From: Paraburkholderia hospita | Lineage (GTDB): Bacteria > Pseudomonadota > Gammaproteobacteria > Burkholderiales > Burkholderiaceae | Length of the DNA stretch: 64,000 bases | NCBI RefSeq assembly: GCF_002902965.1 | Contig: NZ_CP026107.1 | Coordinates: 558,001 to 622,000, forward strand | Direction of reading: 5' to 3' | Shown here: piece by piece, positions 9,329 to 18,873 of the stretch | How the letters are laid out: every line of letters begins with the position of its first letter | Numbering within the stretch: position 1 is the stretch's first letter | Made by a program: the position numbers and the translations under genes | The notes under the pieces: model-generated | What the model saw: only the letters and a program-made list of their open reading frames with translations | Databases searched by the model: none | Told to the model about the DNA's origin: nothing

Positions 9329-10330
9329 TCAGACAGCCATTCGATTGCTGCTCGGTGCGTTAATGATGTTTCGCGGCTTTCCCTGGACGTAGGCGGTTAT
9401 GTTGTCCATGAGCTGGTCGGCGAGCGTTTGAATTGCCTGCTCGCTTGCCCAGGCGACGTGAGGCGTGAGAATGAATGCTGGATGACCCAGGATTTCATTC
9501 AACGGATTATCCTCCGGCAGCGGTTCCCGAGTGACGACATCGAATCCGGCACCGGAAATCAGGCCGCCCTTCAAAGCATGAACCAATGCCCGTTCATTCA
9601 CGAGTCCACCACGCGCCGTGTTAATGAGAAGAGGGCGCTGCTTCATCTTGGCGAACTCGGCATCGCCGATGAGGTCACGGGTCTGTTCGTTGAACGGGCA
9701 ATGGAGTGAGATGATGTCGGACTCTTCGAGCACTTTCTCGAAGGGCGTGTAAAGCATGCCCATGTCGTTGCGCCCCTTGAATGCCGAGAAAAGCACCCTG
9801 AGACCCAGTGCTCTGCCGATATCCGCAGTCGCCTTCCCCAATGCACGGTCACCGATGACACCAAGCGTCGAACCAGCAAGATCTTTGACGGGATAGTCAA
9901 AGAAGCAAAATTGACCGGATTCCTGCCAGCGGCCTGCTTGCACTGCCGCATGATAAGCAGTCAGACTTCGTCGAAGTGCAAAGATCAGGGCGAACGTGTG
10001 CTCGGGGACCGTGTGCACAGCGTAGTTGCGAACGTTGCAAACGGATATGCCCGCCTCATCGCAGGCATTCGTATCCACGTTGTCGGAGCCGGTTGCAGCG
10101 ATCGCGATCAACTTCAGTTTCTTCGCTTGAGCGATCACGTCGCCGCCGAGCTTGACTTTGTTGGTGATGACGATGTCGGCATCGCGAATCCGGTCGAGCA
10201 CTTCTTCGGGCTTCGTGGTCTCGAAGACTTGTAGCCCGTGACTGAACGGCAAGTCCTTCATGCGGATGTTCGGTGGGATAGTCGATCGGTCGAGAAACAC
10301 GATGCGGAGAGGCAAGGATGTGGAAGCCAT
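9329..10330 (-). CDS. D-2-hydroxyacid dehydrogenase with altered Rossmann motif
   Basis: Predicted 333-aa D-isomer-specific 2-hydroxyacid dehydrogenase, closest in style to hydroxypyruvate/glycerate dehydrogenases. Catalytic residues are present: Arg240 (NTARGG), Glu269 (EPLPEDNP) and His291 (TPHVAWAS). The nucleotide-binding GxGxxG reads G160-D-R162-A-L-G165, so the second glycine is Arg and the usual neutral or aromatic residue is Asp. Single-base changes from GGT to CGT and TAC to GAC would explain this. NAD binding could be impaired or altered. The gene lies 3' of the dctA operon on the same strand with a 90-base gap, and may serve the same organic-acid route. Confidence 0.85.
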   Translation of the reverse strand: MASTSLPLRIVFLDRSTIPPNIRMKDLPFSHGLQVFETTKPEEVLDRIRDADIVITNKVKLGGDVIAQAKKLKLIAIAATGSDNVDTNACDEAGISVCNVRNYAVHTVPEHTFALIFALRRSLTAYHAAVQAGRWQESGQFCFFDYPVKDLAGSTLGVIGDRALGKATADIGRALGLRVLFSAFKGRNDMGMLYTPFEKVLEESDIISLHCPFNEQTRDLIGDAEFAKMKQRPLLINTARGGLVNERALVHALKGGLISGAGFDVVTREPLPEDNPLNEILGHPAFILTPHVAWASEQAIQTLADQLMDNITAYVQGKPRNIINAPSSNRMAV

Positions 10331-10420
10331 TTCTATCGATTGCGTAAATGGATGGGGAGGAAGCGCTCCGTGTGGCGAACTCGTGAAAGAGGAGCAGAGC
10401 TGATTAAAATGATGCTACAA

Positions 10421-11734
10421 CTAGTCATCATGCGGCCCAAGGGCAAGCTGGCTCTTGAATGTTTCGCGATCGAGAGCCATTTCCCATCTGGCGACTACGA
10501 TCGTCGCGATGCCATTGCCGATGACGTTGATCAGCGCGCCACCTTCCGAGATGAATCGATAGATACCGAGCACAAGTACCAGGCCAGCGACGGGGATGCC
10601 CGGCACGGAACTGAGCGTCGCGGCCAGAACGATGAACGCACCGCCGCTGACACTCGCGGCGCCCTTGGACGTGAGCAGCAGGACCAGCAGCAGCGTAATC
10701 TGGTGGCCGATACTGAGTGTGCTATCCGTCGCTTGCGCGATGAATATGGCGAGGACGGTCATGTTGATGCAGCTGCCGTCGAGGTTGAAGGAATATCCGG
10801 CGGGTACGACCAGGCCCACGACGGACTTCTCGCAGCCGAGCTTTTCGAGCTTCGCCATGAGCCGAGGCAGCGCCGACTCTGAAGAAGACGTGCCGAGCAC
10901 GAGCAGCAACTCTTCGCGGATGTAGCGCAGAAAGGCGATCAGGCTAAATCCTGCTAGCCGGCATACCGCACCGAGGACGACGAACACGAAGACGAGTCCG
11001 GTCAGGTAGTAGGTCAGAAGAAGCTGGCCGTACGAACTCAGCGAAACAACGCCGTATTTGCCTATCGTGAATGCGATCGCGCCGAACGCACCGATCGGCG
11101 ACACATACATGACGATGCGGACCATGTTGAAGAAGGTGTTCGCGCCGGCGTCGATGACGGACAGCAATGGCTTGCCTCGTTCGCCGAGCATTTGAAGCGC
11201 AAAGGCGAAGACGATCGAGATGAACAGCACTTGCAGAATGTCGCCTTCCGCGAACGCGCCGAAGACCGTCGTCGGGATGATGTGAGACAGGAACCCGACG
11301 ACGCTCTGGTCGTGAGCGGCCTTCGTATAGGCAGCGATGGACGACACGTCGAGTGTCCGCGGATCGATATGCATGCCACTGCCGGGCTTCATGATGTTCA
11401 CTGCAATGAGGCCGATGGCGAGCGCCAGGGTCGTCATCGCCTCGAAGTAGATCAGCGACTTGATGCCGACACGCCCAACCGCCTTGATGTCATTCATGCT
11501 CGCGATGCCATGCACCACTGTGCAGAAAATCAGCGGCGCGATCATCAGCTTGATGAGCTTCAGGAAGTTGTCTCCCAGCGGCTTCATCGCTTCGCCGACA
11601 GAGGGATAGAAGTGTCCCAGCAGAATGCCCAGGATCACCGCGATCAAGACCTGGATGTACAGATGCTGAAACCACCGCTTACGCGGGCGGGGCGTGGCTT
11701 GCGTCTCGATGGACGCTTCCGTTGCAATGCTCAT
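10421..11734 (-). CDS. dctA: C4-dicarboxylate:cation symporter DctA
   Basis: Predicted 437-aa full-length member of the dicarboxylate/amino acid:cation symporter family, inner membrane. It shows the start [20 protein letters not shown], the serine-rich loop [16 protein letters not shown] (reentrant hairpin 1), and [13 protein letters not shown] plus [13 protein letters not shown], which form the substrate/Na+ site. Such proteins import succinate, fumarate, malate and related acids. The ATG at 11734 has AGGAGA about 9 bases upstream. It lies downstream of the lyase and CoA-transferase genes on the same strand, which argues that it feeds their substrate. Confidence 0.93.
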   Translation of the reverse strand: MSIATEASIETQATPRPRKRWFQHLYIQVLIAVILGILLGHFYPSVGEAMKPLGDNFLKLIKLMIAPLIFCTVVHGIASMNDIKAVGRVGIKSLIYFEAMTTLALAIGLIAVNIMKPGSGMHIDPRTLDVSSIAAYTKAAHDQSVVGFLSHIIPTTVFGAFAEGDILQVLFISIVFAFALQMLGERGKPLLSVIDAGANTFFNMVRIVMYVSPIGAFGAIAFTIGKYGVVSLSSYGQLLLTYYLTGLVFVFVVLGAVCRLAGFSLIAFLRYIREELLLVLGTSSSESALPRLMAKLEKLGCEKSVVGLVVPAGYSFNLDGSCINMTVLAIFIAQATDSTLSIGHQITLLLVLLLTSKGAASVSGGAFIVLAATLSSVPGIPVAGLVLVLGIYRFISEGGALINVIGNGIATIVVARWEMALDRETFKSQLALGPHDD

Positions 11735-11804
11735 GACGTGTCTCCTGCAGTGTTCGGATTCGGGTCGGCTTATCTGCCGCTCACCTTTCGAGAATGTGGA
11801 TGTT

Positions 11805-12770
11805 TCAGTTCTCTTGCACGAAGGCGCGTTGTTCCGGCTGACCGTCGCAGGCGGCGCACGGCATCGCGTGGAGATCGAGACGGCGGCCCGCCTTGAGCAA
11901 CTGGCTCGGCACATCGTGTCCGATCAAACCCGGCAGCAACGCCGACGCCGACAGCAACGCGGACAGATCGACCCCCGTGTCATAGCCGTCGAGCTCGAGC
12001 ATGTGCACCAGCTCTTCCGTGCAGACGTTCCCCGTCGCGCCCGGGGCATAAGGACAGCCGCCGAGCCCGCCGAGCGATGCATCGAAACGATCGACGCCCA
12101 CATCGAGCGCGGCCAGCGTGTTGGCGAGCGCCATGCCGCGTGTGTTGTGGAAGTGCAGCGTCACTTCGAGCGCGGGAAAACGCTCGCGCGTAGCAGCGCA
12201 CAGCGCGCCGACTTGCGATGGATACGCCATGCCGGTCGTATCGCAGAGCGTGACGCCATGCACGCCGAGATCGGCGAAGCGTTGCGTCCAGCCGAGCACG
12301 TCTTCTTGTGCGATGTCGCCTTCCATCGGGCAGCCCATCGCGGTGGAGAGCGATACGTTGATGGCGACCTTCGTCTGCTTCACGACACCGATCACATCGC
12401 GCAATTGCGCGAACGACTGCTCACGGCTCATGCGCAGGTTTGTGCGATTGTGGCTTTCGCTCACCGACATCACGAGATTGACTTCATCGACGCCGCAGGA
12501 CAGCGCGCGTTCCGCGCCGCGGACATTCGGCACGAGCACCGTATAGACGGTTCCTTCGCGCCGCGCGATGCGGTGCATCACCGCTTCGGCATCGCACAGT
12601 GCAGGAATCGCCTTGGGCGACGTGAACGACGTCACTTCGATCTTCGCGTAGCCGCACGTGCTTAAGTCGTCAATCAGCGCAATCTTTGCGTCGGTATCGA
12701 CGAATTGCGCTTCGTTCTGGAAGCCGTCGCGGGTCGCAACTTCCTGGATATAGACACGTTTGCCAGTCAT
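11805..12770 (-). CDS. Hydroxymethylglutaryl-CoA lyase family protein
   Basis: Predicted 321-aa TIM-barrel lyase of the HMG-CoA lyase family, which cleaves 3-hydroxyacyl-CoAs such as HMG-CoA to acetyl-CoA and a ketoacid. The active-site segment ATRDGFQNE gives Arg14 and the metal ligand Asp15; HFHNTRG supplies metal ligands His206 and His208; [15 protein letters not shown] contains the catalytic-loop Cys239. It is 12 bases from the CoA-transferase gene, so the two are co-transcribed. With a CoA-transferase and DctA, the likely substrate is a CoA ester of a branched hydroxy-diacid (3-hydroxy-3-methylglutarate or citramalate type). This is inference. Confidence 0.9.
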   Translation of the reverse strand: MTGKRVYIQEVATRDGFQNEAQFVDTDAKIALIDDLSTCGYAKIEVTSFTSPKAIPALCDAEAVMHRIARREGTVYTVLVPNVRGAERALSCGVDEVNLVMSVSESHNRTNLRMSREQSFAQLRDVIGVVKQTKVAINVSLSTAMGCPMEGDIAQEDVLGWTQRFADLGVHGVTLCDTTGMAYPSQVGALCAATRERFPALEVTLHFHNTRGMALANTLAALDVGVDRFDASLGGLGGCPYAPGATGNVCTEELVHMLELDGYDTGVDLSALLSASALLPGLIGHDVPSQLLKAGRRLDLHAMPCAACDGQPEQRAFVQEN

Positions 12771-12782
12771 GGCGCTGTCCTC

Positions 12783-13973
12783 TCAGATAATGCCGCGCGC
12801 ACGCCATGCGTCGCGGGTCTCGGAATCGATGCCGATGCGTTTGAGCACCCCATCTGTGTGCTGCCCGAGTGTCGGCGCTTGTGTGTCGATCGTGCCGGGC
12901 GTTGCGCTCAGCTTCGGCACGATGCCCGGCACTTGCACCGGCGTGCCGTCGTCAAGCTGTGCTTGGAGGATCATGCCGCGTGCGTGATAGTGGGGGTCGC
13001 TCGCGATATCCGCGACGTCGTAGATCTTGCCGGCGGGAATGCGGGCTTCGTTGAGCGCGGCGAGCACATTGTCGAGCGATTGACGATTCGCCCACTCGGC
13101 GATGGCCGCATCAATGCGCTCGACGTGCTTCACGCGGCCGTCGTTCTGGGCGAGCGCGGGGTCATTGGCGAGATCGCCGCGGCCGATCAGGTCCATCAGG
13201 CGACGGAAGATGCTGTCGCCGTTGCCCGCGATGAGTGCGTACTTGCCGTCCGCGCAGCGATACGCGTTCGACGGCGCAATGCCCGGCAAACTGCTGCCCG
13301 CGGGCTGACGCACCGCGCCGAACGCGGAGAATTCGGGCAGCAGGCTTTCCATCATGTTGAAGACAGATTCGTACAGCGCGACATCGATCATCTGTCCGTC
13401 GCCGCCGTTCTGATCGCGGTGACGCAGCGCGAGCAGAATGCCAATCACGCCGTGCAGCGCGGACAGCGAATCGCCGATGGACACGCCCACGCGCACCGGC
13501 GTGCGGTCCGGCTCGCCGCTCAGGTGCCGCAAGCCGCCCATCGCTTCGGCGACGACACCGAAGCCCGGTCGGTCGCGATACGGTCCTGTCTGCCCATAGC
13601 CGGAGACGCGCAGCATCACGAGACCGGGATTGAGCGAGTGCAGTTCGTCCCAGCCGAGCCCCCACGCTTCTAGCGTGCCGGGGCGGAAGTTTTCGATGAG
13701 CACGTCGCTCCCGGCGATGAGTTTGCGTGCGACGTCCTGCCCTTCGGGCGAGCGAAGATCGAGCGTCAACGATTCTTTGTTGCGCGACTGCGCCGCCCAC
13801 CACACCGACGTGCCTTCGTGAAGGAGGCGCCATTTGCGCAGCGGATCGCCCGTGCCGGGCGGTTCGATCTTGATGACTTGCGCGCCGAACTCGGCGAGCA
13901 TTTTTCCAGCGAAGGGACCGGCGATCAGCTGTCCCATTTCGAGCACGCGTATGCCTGTGAGCGGCTTCGTCAC
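12783..13973 (-). CDS. CaiB/BaiF family (class III) CoA-transferase
   Basis: Predicted 396-aa family III CoA-transferase that moves CoA between an acyl-CoA donor and a carboxylic acid. The N-terminus PLTGIRVLEMGQLIAGPFAG and the segment NKESLTLDLRSPEG are typical, and the conserved catalytic Asp is at about 168 in IGDSLSALHG. GTG at 13973 is preferred because AGGAG lies 7 bases upstream and it matches the family start; an in-frame ATG at 14021 has no ribosome site. It is the first structural gene after the LysR regulator and is tightly coupled to the HMG-CoA-lyase-like gene. Confidence 0.9.
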   Translation of the reverse strand: MTKPLTGIRVLEMGQLIAGPFAGKMLAEFGAQVIKIEPPGTGDPLRKWRLLHEGTSVWWAAQSRNKESLTLDLRSPEGQDVARKLIAGSDVLIENFRPGTLEAWGLGWDELHSLNPGLVMLRVSGYGQTGPYRDRPGFGVVAEAMGGLRHLSGEPDRTPVRVGVSIGDSLSALHGVIGILLALRHRDQNGGDGQMIDVALYESVFNMMESLLPEFSAFGAVRQPAGSSLPGIAPSNAYRCADGKYALIAGNGDSIFRRLMDLIGRGDLANDPALAQNDGRVKHVERIDAAIAEWANRQSLDNVLAALNEARIPAGKIYDVADIASDPHYHARGMILQAQLDDGTPVQVPGIVPKLSATPGTIDTQAPTLGQHTDGVLKRIGIDSETRDAWRARGII

Positions 13974-14090
13974 GGTTGTCTCCTGTGATGCGTCGTTTAA
14001 CGATGCTTCACTGTGCGACATACCGGTTGCGCTGAAAATCAACGAATTTTCAAGGACCCTTTCCGTTTTGGAAAGGCGTCAAAGGCATTG

Positions 14091-14996
14091 TCAGGCTTGC
14101 GATTGCGCGGACATGAAGTCGAAAAGACGAGCTGCTTCCGGCGAGAGTGCTGCGCGCGAACGGGTGCCGATCCAGAGCGTGCGGTCCGCCCAATCGTCGA
14201 CAAGTCGTACAGGACGCAAGCCCGCCGCGAGAATCTCGGTACGCACCGCCGCTTCGGGCAACACGCCGATTCCGAGCCCTTGCTCGATCATCCTGCAGAT
14301 GCCGTCGAAGCTGCTGACCTGGATGCGGACCTTGAGCGTGCGTTCGGCGCTGAACGCGGCATCGAGAAGGCGCGCGAGCAGGGAACTACCTTCGTTGAGA
14401 CCGACGTATTCGTAATCGAGCGTATCGATGAACGCAATCTGTTCGTGCGATGCGAGCGGGTGATCGTTCGGCGCCAACAGTACGAGCCTGTCCTGCCGAT
14501 ACACTGCCTTGTCGATGTTAGGCGCGGGCACGTTGTCCGCGAAGATGCCGATGTCCGCGTCGCCGTTCGTGACGGCTGCGACGATATCGCCGCTCAGACG
14601 CTCTTCCAACGAGATTTTGACACTTGGGTTATCGACGAGAAAAACGCGCACGTCGCGCGGCAGGAACTGCACGATCGCCGATGTGTTCGCCCACATGCGT
14701 ACATGTCCGAGGACGCCGACGGCATAGTCGCTCATCTCGTTGGCCATGCGGTTGACGCGCTCGACCACTTGCCGCGCGTGCGCGAGCAGCCCTTTGCCGG
14801 CGGCGGTCAGTTCCACGCCGCGCGGCTGGCGCAGTAGTAACGTGCAACCGGTGCTACGCTCGAGATCGGCGACGCGCTTGCTCATCGCCGACAGCGTCAT
14901 GCTCGTGCGGTCGGCGGCGCGTGTCAGACTGCCCAGTTCCGCGACGACGATGAAAAGCCGTAGCGAATGCAGATCGTAGCGAAAGTAGCTCGTCAT
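14091..14996 (-). CDS. LysR family transcriptional regulator
   Basis: Predicted 301-aa LysR-type regulator. The winged HTH covers about 8-66 (LRLFIVVAELGSLTRAADRT, then SMTLSAMSKRVADLERSTGC) and the periplasmic-binding-like effector domain about 95-295. It lies 117 bases upstream of the CoA-transferase on the same strand, so it may be the first gene of that transcript or act on the promoter between. Its inducer is probably the acid imported by DctA, by context only. Confidence 0.92.
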   Translation of the reverse strand: MTSYFRYDLHSLRLFIVVAELGSLTRAADRTSMTLSAMSKRVADLERSTGCTLLLRQPRGVELTAAGKGLLAHARQVVERVNRMANEMSDYAVGVLGHVRMWANTSAIVQFLPRDVRVFLVDNPSVKISLEERLSGDIVAAVTNGDADIGIFADNVPAPNIDKAVYRQDRLVLLAPNDHPLASHEQIAFIDTLDYEYVGLNEGSSLLARLLDAAFSAERTLKVRIQVSSFDGICRMIEQGLGIGVLPEAAVRTEILAAGLRPVRLVDDWADRTLWIGTRSRAALSPEAARLFDFMSAQSQA

Positions 14997-15047
14997 GATG
15001 TGAATTCACGGAAGCGTTCTTGCCGCCACTGTAACGGAAACGCGCGC

Positions 15048-15251
15048 TCAGGCGTGCCGCGCCGCGATTGAAAGGCGGCTCGAGACGGGCAGCAACAGGA
15101 CGCCGACGCTTTGAAGCGCCATCACCGGCGTCAGCGCGATGGCGAAGCTGACCGTCCGCTCGCGAATCGCGTCGATCAGATACGTGCTCACGGAGCCCGC
15201 GAGATTGCCGACCGCATTGATCTGCGCGAGTCCGGCCGCAGAGGCCCTCAG
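15048..15251 (-). pseudogene. C-terminal remnant of an MFS transporter
   Basis: The leftward frame reads ASAAGLAQINAVGNLAGSVS, then TYLIDAIRERTVSFAIALTP, and stops at 15048. This matches the eleventh and twelfth helices of ACS-type MFS transporters (aGiAxINaiGNLaGFv..Yl). An in-frame stop precedes it at about 15254 and nothing upstream continues, so only about 65 of some 430 residues remain. Its place beside the LysR regulator suggests that the cluster once carried an MFS importer. Confidence 0.7.
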
Positions 15252-15581
15252 TCATGCAGGGCATCGGCGGATTGCATGGCGAGTATCGCACTGCCGCTCG
15301 CACTGTCGGCCAGCTGAACGATGACGACGCAACTCGCGCCCGCAGTCATCTGCCTGATTCTCACACTCGTCGGAACTTAAGATCGGCGACGTCTGCTGCT
15401 AGATCGAAAAGGATTCGCTAGCTGGACGGCTGTTCCGCTCTGAGATCTGCCGTCGCATCTTTAATGGGTTGACCGTTTGCTTCGGGTCGGTTAGAGCCGA
15501 CCGCATCAGGCAGCGGTCGGCCAGTTTCGGTCAGTCGATTCGAGTTCACTGAGATCTCGTATCGACATTAGCGCCGCCAAT
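15252..15581. other. Intergenic, nothing seen
   Basis: Some 330 bases without a frame that has a start, a ribosome site and protein-like composition. No hairpin with a T-run was found next to the stop of the lipoprotein gene that follows. Confidence 0.5.
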
Positions 15582-17507
15582 CTAGTGAAACAATTCGGTG
15601 TAGGACAAGATTCCGCGTCCAACTCCACCTGCTATGAGAACCCTCCCGTCTGACAGCAACGTTGCCGTGTGCTGCTCGCGCATTTGCTCAAGACTCCCGA
15701 CTTGAGACCAGTTCCCTGTCGCAGGATCGTACAACTCGCTGGCGAACAGATCCCTGCCGTCGGTGCCGCCAGCCACCAGCACACGCCCGCTGGTCAGGAG
15801 CGTGGTGGTATGGAAGTCACGTGCCTGTCGCAAGCTGCCTGTCATTGACCACGTCCCCGTCGCCGGATCGTAGAGTTCAGCGGTTGCGAGCGCGTTCGTA
15901 CCATCGGATCCCCCGACTGCGAGCACCCTGCCGTCGGTGAGTTGCGCGGCGGCATAGGCGTTGCGGGCCTGGCTCATGCTGCCGGTCGGAGACCAGGTTC
16001 CCGTGGCGGGGTCATATAGTTCGGCCGTGGCCAGTGCGGCGCTGCCGATACCGTGTCCGCCGACTACCAGGACCCTGCCGTCCGGCAGCAGGGTGGCAGT
16101 GTGTTGCTCGCGCGCCTGGCCGAGGCTGCCGGTCGGCGACCAGGTGCCCGTGACCGGATCGTAGAGTTCGGCGGAAGACAGCGCACCCTGACTACCGCCC
16201 TGACCCTCGCCGCCAGCCACCAGCACGCGACCATCTCGCAGCAGCGTGGCGGTGTGGCTGTCACGCTGCTGGCCCATGCTGCCGGTCTGCGACCATCGAC
16301 CCGCGACCGGGTCAAACAGTTCCGCCGAGGTCAGCGCGTTGCCTCCACCGGTGCCGAATCCCCCCGCCACCAGGACCCTGCCGTCAGGCAGAAGCGTGGC
16401 GGAGTGCGCTTGCCGGCTTCGCGCAAGGCTGTCGGTCCGTTTCCAACTGTTCGTGGACGGGTCAAAGAACTCGGCGGAGGACAGCGCCTGCTTCCTGTTT
16501 CCCCCCGCCACAAGGACTCGCCCGTCGGGCAATAGCGTGGCCGTATGCCGGGCGCGCGCCTGATTCATGGCATCGGCAGGTAGCCACCCACCGACCTGGG
16601 CTGCAGCCACCGTGATGGTGAACTGCGTGGTGACGCTGCCAGCACTATTGCTGGCGGTAACGAAAAACGTCGTCTGGGCCAGTTCAGCGGTTGGCGTGCC
16701 ACTGATTTCCCCTGTCTGCGTGTTGAGGCTCAATCCCGCCGGCAACGAAGGGGATATCGAAAACTGGGTGACTTCGCCACCGGAGTACACGGGCTCGTCG
16801 TACACAATCGGCACGCCGACGATGTATTCGGGTAGCGGATCCACATAGACGAGGCCGACCGGTGGCACGGCCACCGCAGCCACTTCGATGGTCAGCAGGG
16901 CCTGGACGCTGTCCACGCTGTTGGCGCCCGTCACCGTATAGACCGCCGGTGCGGTCACTGTCGTGGGGATGCCAGTAATGATGCCGGTCTGCGGATCAAT
17001 GGCGAGGCCCGCCGGCAGTGCCGGTGACACGCTGTATTGCGTGATCTCGCCACCTGTGCTGATCGGCGTGTTGGGCGTGATCGGAGCGTTGGTCGGGTAA
17101 ATGACCGACCGGTCCAGGTAGTCCAGGCCGTCTGGCGCAATAGGAGCGTCTTTGACCTCGATTTCGACCCGGGTGGAGGCACTCCCCGACGCATTGCTGC
17201 CGGTGACGGTGTAAACCGTGTCATTGCTTACGGCGGTGGGCGTGCCGGAGATCGCGCACGTCTGCGGATCCAGGACGAGGCCCGCAGACAACGGTGGAGA
17301 CACGCTGCATTGCGTGATCGCTCCGCCGCTGTTGCTCAGCATATTTGGGACGATTGCAATACCTTGCGCGTACACCACCGAAGAATCGCGCTCCGCCAGC
17401 CCGGCAGGCGGGGCAGAGGTGACACCGTTGCTGCCACTGCCGTGACATCCAGCCGCCAGAGTGACCAGCGACACAAGAAAGCCTGTCACGCAACGGTTTG
17501 CCAGCAT
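15582..17507 (-). CDS. Lipoprotein with three putative Ig domains and seven Kelch repeats
   Basis: Predicted 641-aa envelope lipoprotein. The start at 17507 gives a signal peptide ending in a lipobox (LAAGC), so the mature protein would begin with a lipidated Cys near residue 21. Three He_PIG-type Ig repeats follow (each ending SGTPTA, TGIPTT or SGTPTA). After them come seven Kelch/galactose-oxidase-like repeats of about 48 residues with the core [16 protein letters not shown], enough for one beta-propeller. Cys-Tyr galactose-oxidase chemistry is not evident, so a binding or scaffolding role is likely. The repeats make the 3' two thirds an imperfect tandem array. GAGG lies about 8 bases upstream of the start. 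It stands alone. Confidence 0.88.
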   Translation of the reverse strand: MLANRCVTGFLVSLVTLAAGCHGSGSNGVTSAPPAGLAERDSSVVYAQGIAIVPNMLSNSGGAITQCSVSPPLSAGLVLDPQTCAISGTPTAVSNDTVYTVTGSNASGSASTRVEIEVKDAPIAPDGLDYLDRSVIYPTNAPITPNTPISTGGEITQYSVSPALPAGLAIDPQTGIITGIPTTVTAPAVYTVTGANSVDSVQALLTIEVAAVAVPPVGLVYVDPLPEYIVGVPIVYDEPVYSGGEVTQFSISPSLPAGLSLNTQTGEISGTPTAELAQTTFFVTASNSAGSVTTQFTITVAAAQVGGWLPADAMNQARARHTATLLPDGRVLVAGGNRKQALSSAEFFDPSTNSWKRTDSLARSRQAHSATLLPDGRVLVAGGFGTGGGNALTSAELFDPVAGRWSQTGSMGQQRDSHTATLLRDGRVLVAGGEGQGGSQGALSSAELYDPVTGTWSPTGSLGQAREQHTATLLPDGRVLVVGGHGIGSAALATAELYDPATGTWSPTGSMSQARNAYAAAQLTDGRVLAVGGSDGTNALATAELYDPATGTWSMTGSLRQARDFHTTTLLTSGRVLVAGGTDGRDLFASELYDPATGNWSQVGSLEQMREQHTATLLSDGRVLIAGGVGRGILSYTELFH

Positions 17508-17880
17508 GGACTTGGCCTCGGCACTGTTTTTTTCAGAATAGGTCGTCCCGCCGTCGGCGGCCAATTGTAATCAGGCGGATTTTCCGAGTTTGCACAAGCG
17601 GCCTGGCGGACTGGAATAGACGCACCTACGGTCGGCTTCGATACATACCGGAAATCGAAACGAATCGTCAGATTGGCTCAAGCTCTGAACAGATCGCCTG
17701 GCCGCATCGGTTTGAAAATGCCAATGGCGGAAATGGTTTCGAGTGCAGACAGGTACTCTCGAGAGGCCCTGCGTCTTGTGGGTCGGCTACGGAAGTTGGG
17801 GGGCGGCTCGGCGCCGCTCGATCATCGGCGAGCTTCGAACTGCCGGGATCGGCCAATACCGGTCATCCACGAACCTCGGT
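17508..17880. other. Intergenic, nothing convincing
   Basis: About 370 bases between the lipoprotein start and the end of the HNH gene. Frames on the + strand overlap and lack ribosome sites. The stretch near 17790-17880 has the look of repeated intergenic relic DNA. Confidence 0.45.
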
Positions 17881-18831
17881 TCAAGCAACCGCCTTGTCGC
17901 GTTGCTTCTTCATAAATGCTTCAAAGTGATGCCTGAGATAAGCCGCTTGTTGCTTGTTCGGCGCCTTGCGCAGACTTTTCTCCACTGTAGATATACCCAA
18001 CTGCATACGACGTTCGCGAGTGTCGATCTCACGTGCGAGGAGCATGTCACCAGTCTCTGGGTGGAAGGAAATCAAGTGGTTGTCGAACAGCCGATCAAGA
18101 GTAGGAACAAGCGGCACGCCATTGTGCGGATCCAGCTTCTCTTTAGAGCTGCTGGCGGCCCATGCCTTAGCGTGGCTCGCGATCAGCATAGACTGCAGAT
18201 CGCAGCCGGTCACGGCGCATTTGCCTCCCCACAGTTCAAGCATCTGCTTGCGATAGGCGCTCTGGCCTACTCGTGCCTTGCCCTTGACCTCGCGCTCCGT
18301 TGGACTGAGATCCGGGTCCTTATCAATGGCATCGAGGTCCTTCACAACCGCTTCGAGATCCTTCAGGTCTGCCTCTCGATCTGCCTCCCGGCGTTGCTTT
18401 TCCTCATGGTAGGTGCCAGCCTGAATCAGCGGCCACGCTTCTTCATAGGACATTATGTTTGCATGGTTCTTGCGCCAGTGTGCGTCGATGCCGTCTTGAA
18501 AAGGATGGCCGCACTCCGGGCACGTCTTGCCCGGTTCAGCAAGTCGCGACTTCCGGAACTCCTCATGAGCTTGCTTCTTGTCTGTCAAGACAGTGTAGCC
18601 ATTAGCCTCGAAAAACTCCTTCGACACGATCGAGTTGAAACCCTCACCTTGGGGTCTCGGAAGACCAGCAATATCGTGAGCAATATCGACAACGATCTTA
18701 AGCGGATACTTCTTGTTGTCGATCAACAGATCGTAAACTTTAGAATTGCGCCTTTGCGGAATGCCATCCCGATCGATCTTTGCAAGGGCTTGCTCGATGT
18801 GAGCGGGAGTCAGATTGAAACCAGTAGACAT
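17881..18831 (-). CDS. HNH endonuclease with ScoMcrA-like head domain (putative type IV restriction)
   Basis: Predicted 316-aa nuclease. Residues about 5-85 (ALAKIDRDGIPQRRNSKVYD and KKYPLKIVVDIAH) resemble the N-terminal head of ScoMcrA-type enzymes, which recognise modified DNA. A small zinc motif follows: C104, C107, H118, H123. A charged, probably coiled-coil linker spans 143-185. The HNH nuclease is at about 190-300: C205 and C210, IASHAKAW (H220), DPHNGVPL (H236-N237) and LDRLFDNHLISF. The set fits a solitary restriction enzyme against modified foreign DNA. No methyltransferase is nearby, as expected for type IV. ATG at 18831 is preferred to TTG at 18837. The promoter side is AT-rich, which hints at acquisition. 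Confidence 0.8.
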   Translation of the reverse strand: MSTGFNLTPAHIEQALAKIDRDGIPQRRNSKVYDLLIDNKKYPLKIVVDIAHDIAGLPRPQGEGFNSIVSKEFFEANGYTVLTDKKQAHEEFRKSRLAEPGKTCPECGHPFQDGIDAHWRKNHANIMSYEEAWPLIQAGTYHEEKQRREADREADLKDLEAVVKDLDAIDKDPDLSPTEREVKGKARVGQSAYRKQMLELWGGKCAVTGCDLQSMLIASHAKAWAASSSKEKLDPHNGVPLVPTLDRLFDNHLISFHPETGDMLLAREIDTRERRMQLGISTVEKSLRKAPNKQQAAYLRHHFEAFMKKQRDKAVA

Positions 18832-18859
18832 GAGCAAAGCTGTTTAGCGTCACTATCAA

Positions 18860-18873
18860 GTTGACCTATCAAC
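18860..18873. promoter_or_regulatory. GTTGA-n4-TCAAC inverted repeat upstream of HNH gene
   Basis: A 5-base inverted repeat separated by CCTA, within an AT-rich stretch 28-42 bases before the HNH start codon. It is well placed for a repressor or autoregulatory site, but is short enough to occur by chance. Confidence 0.3.
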
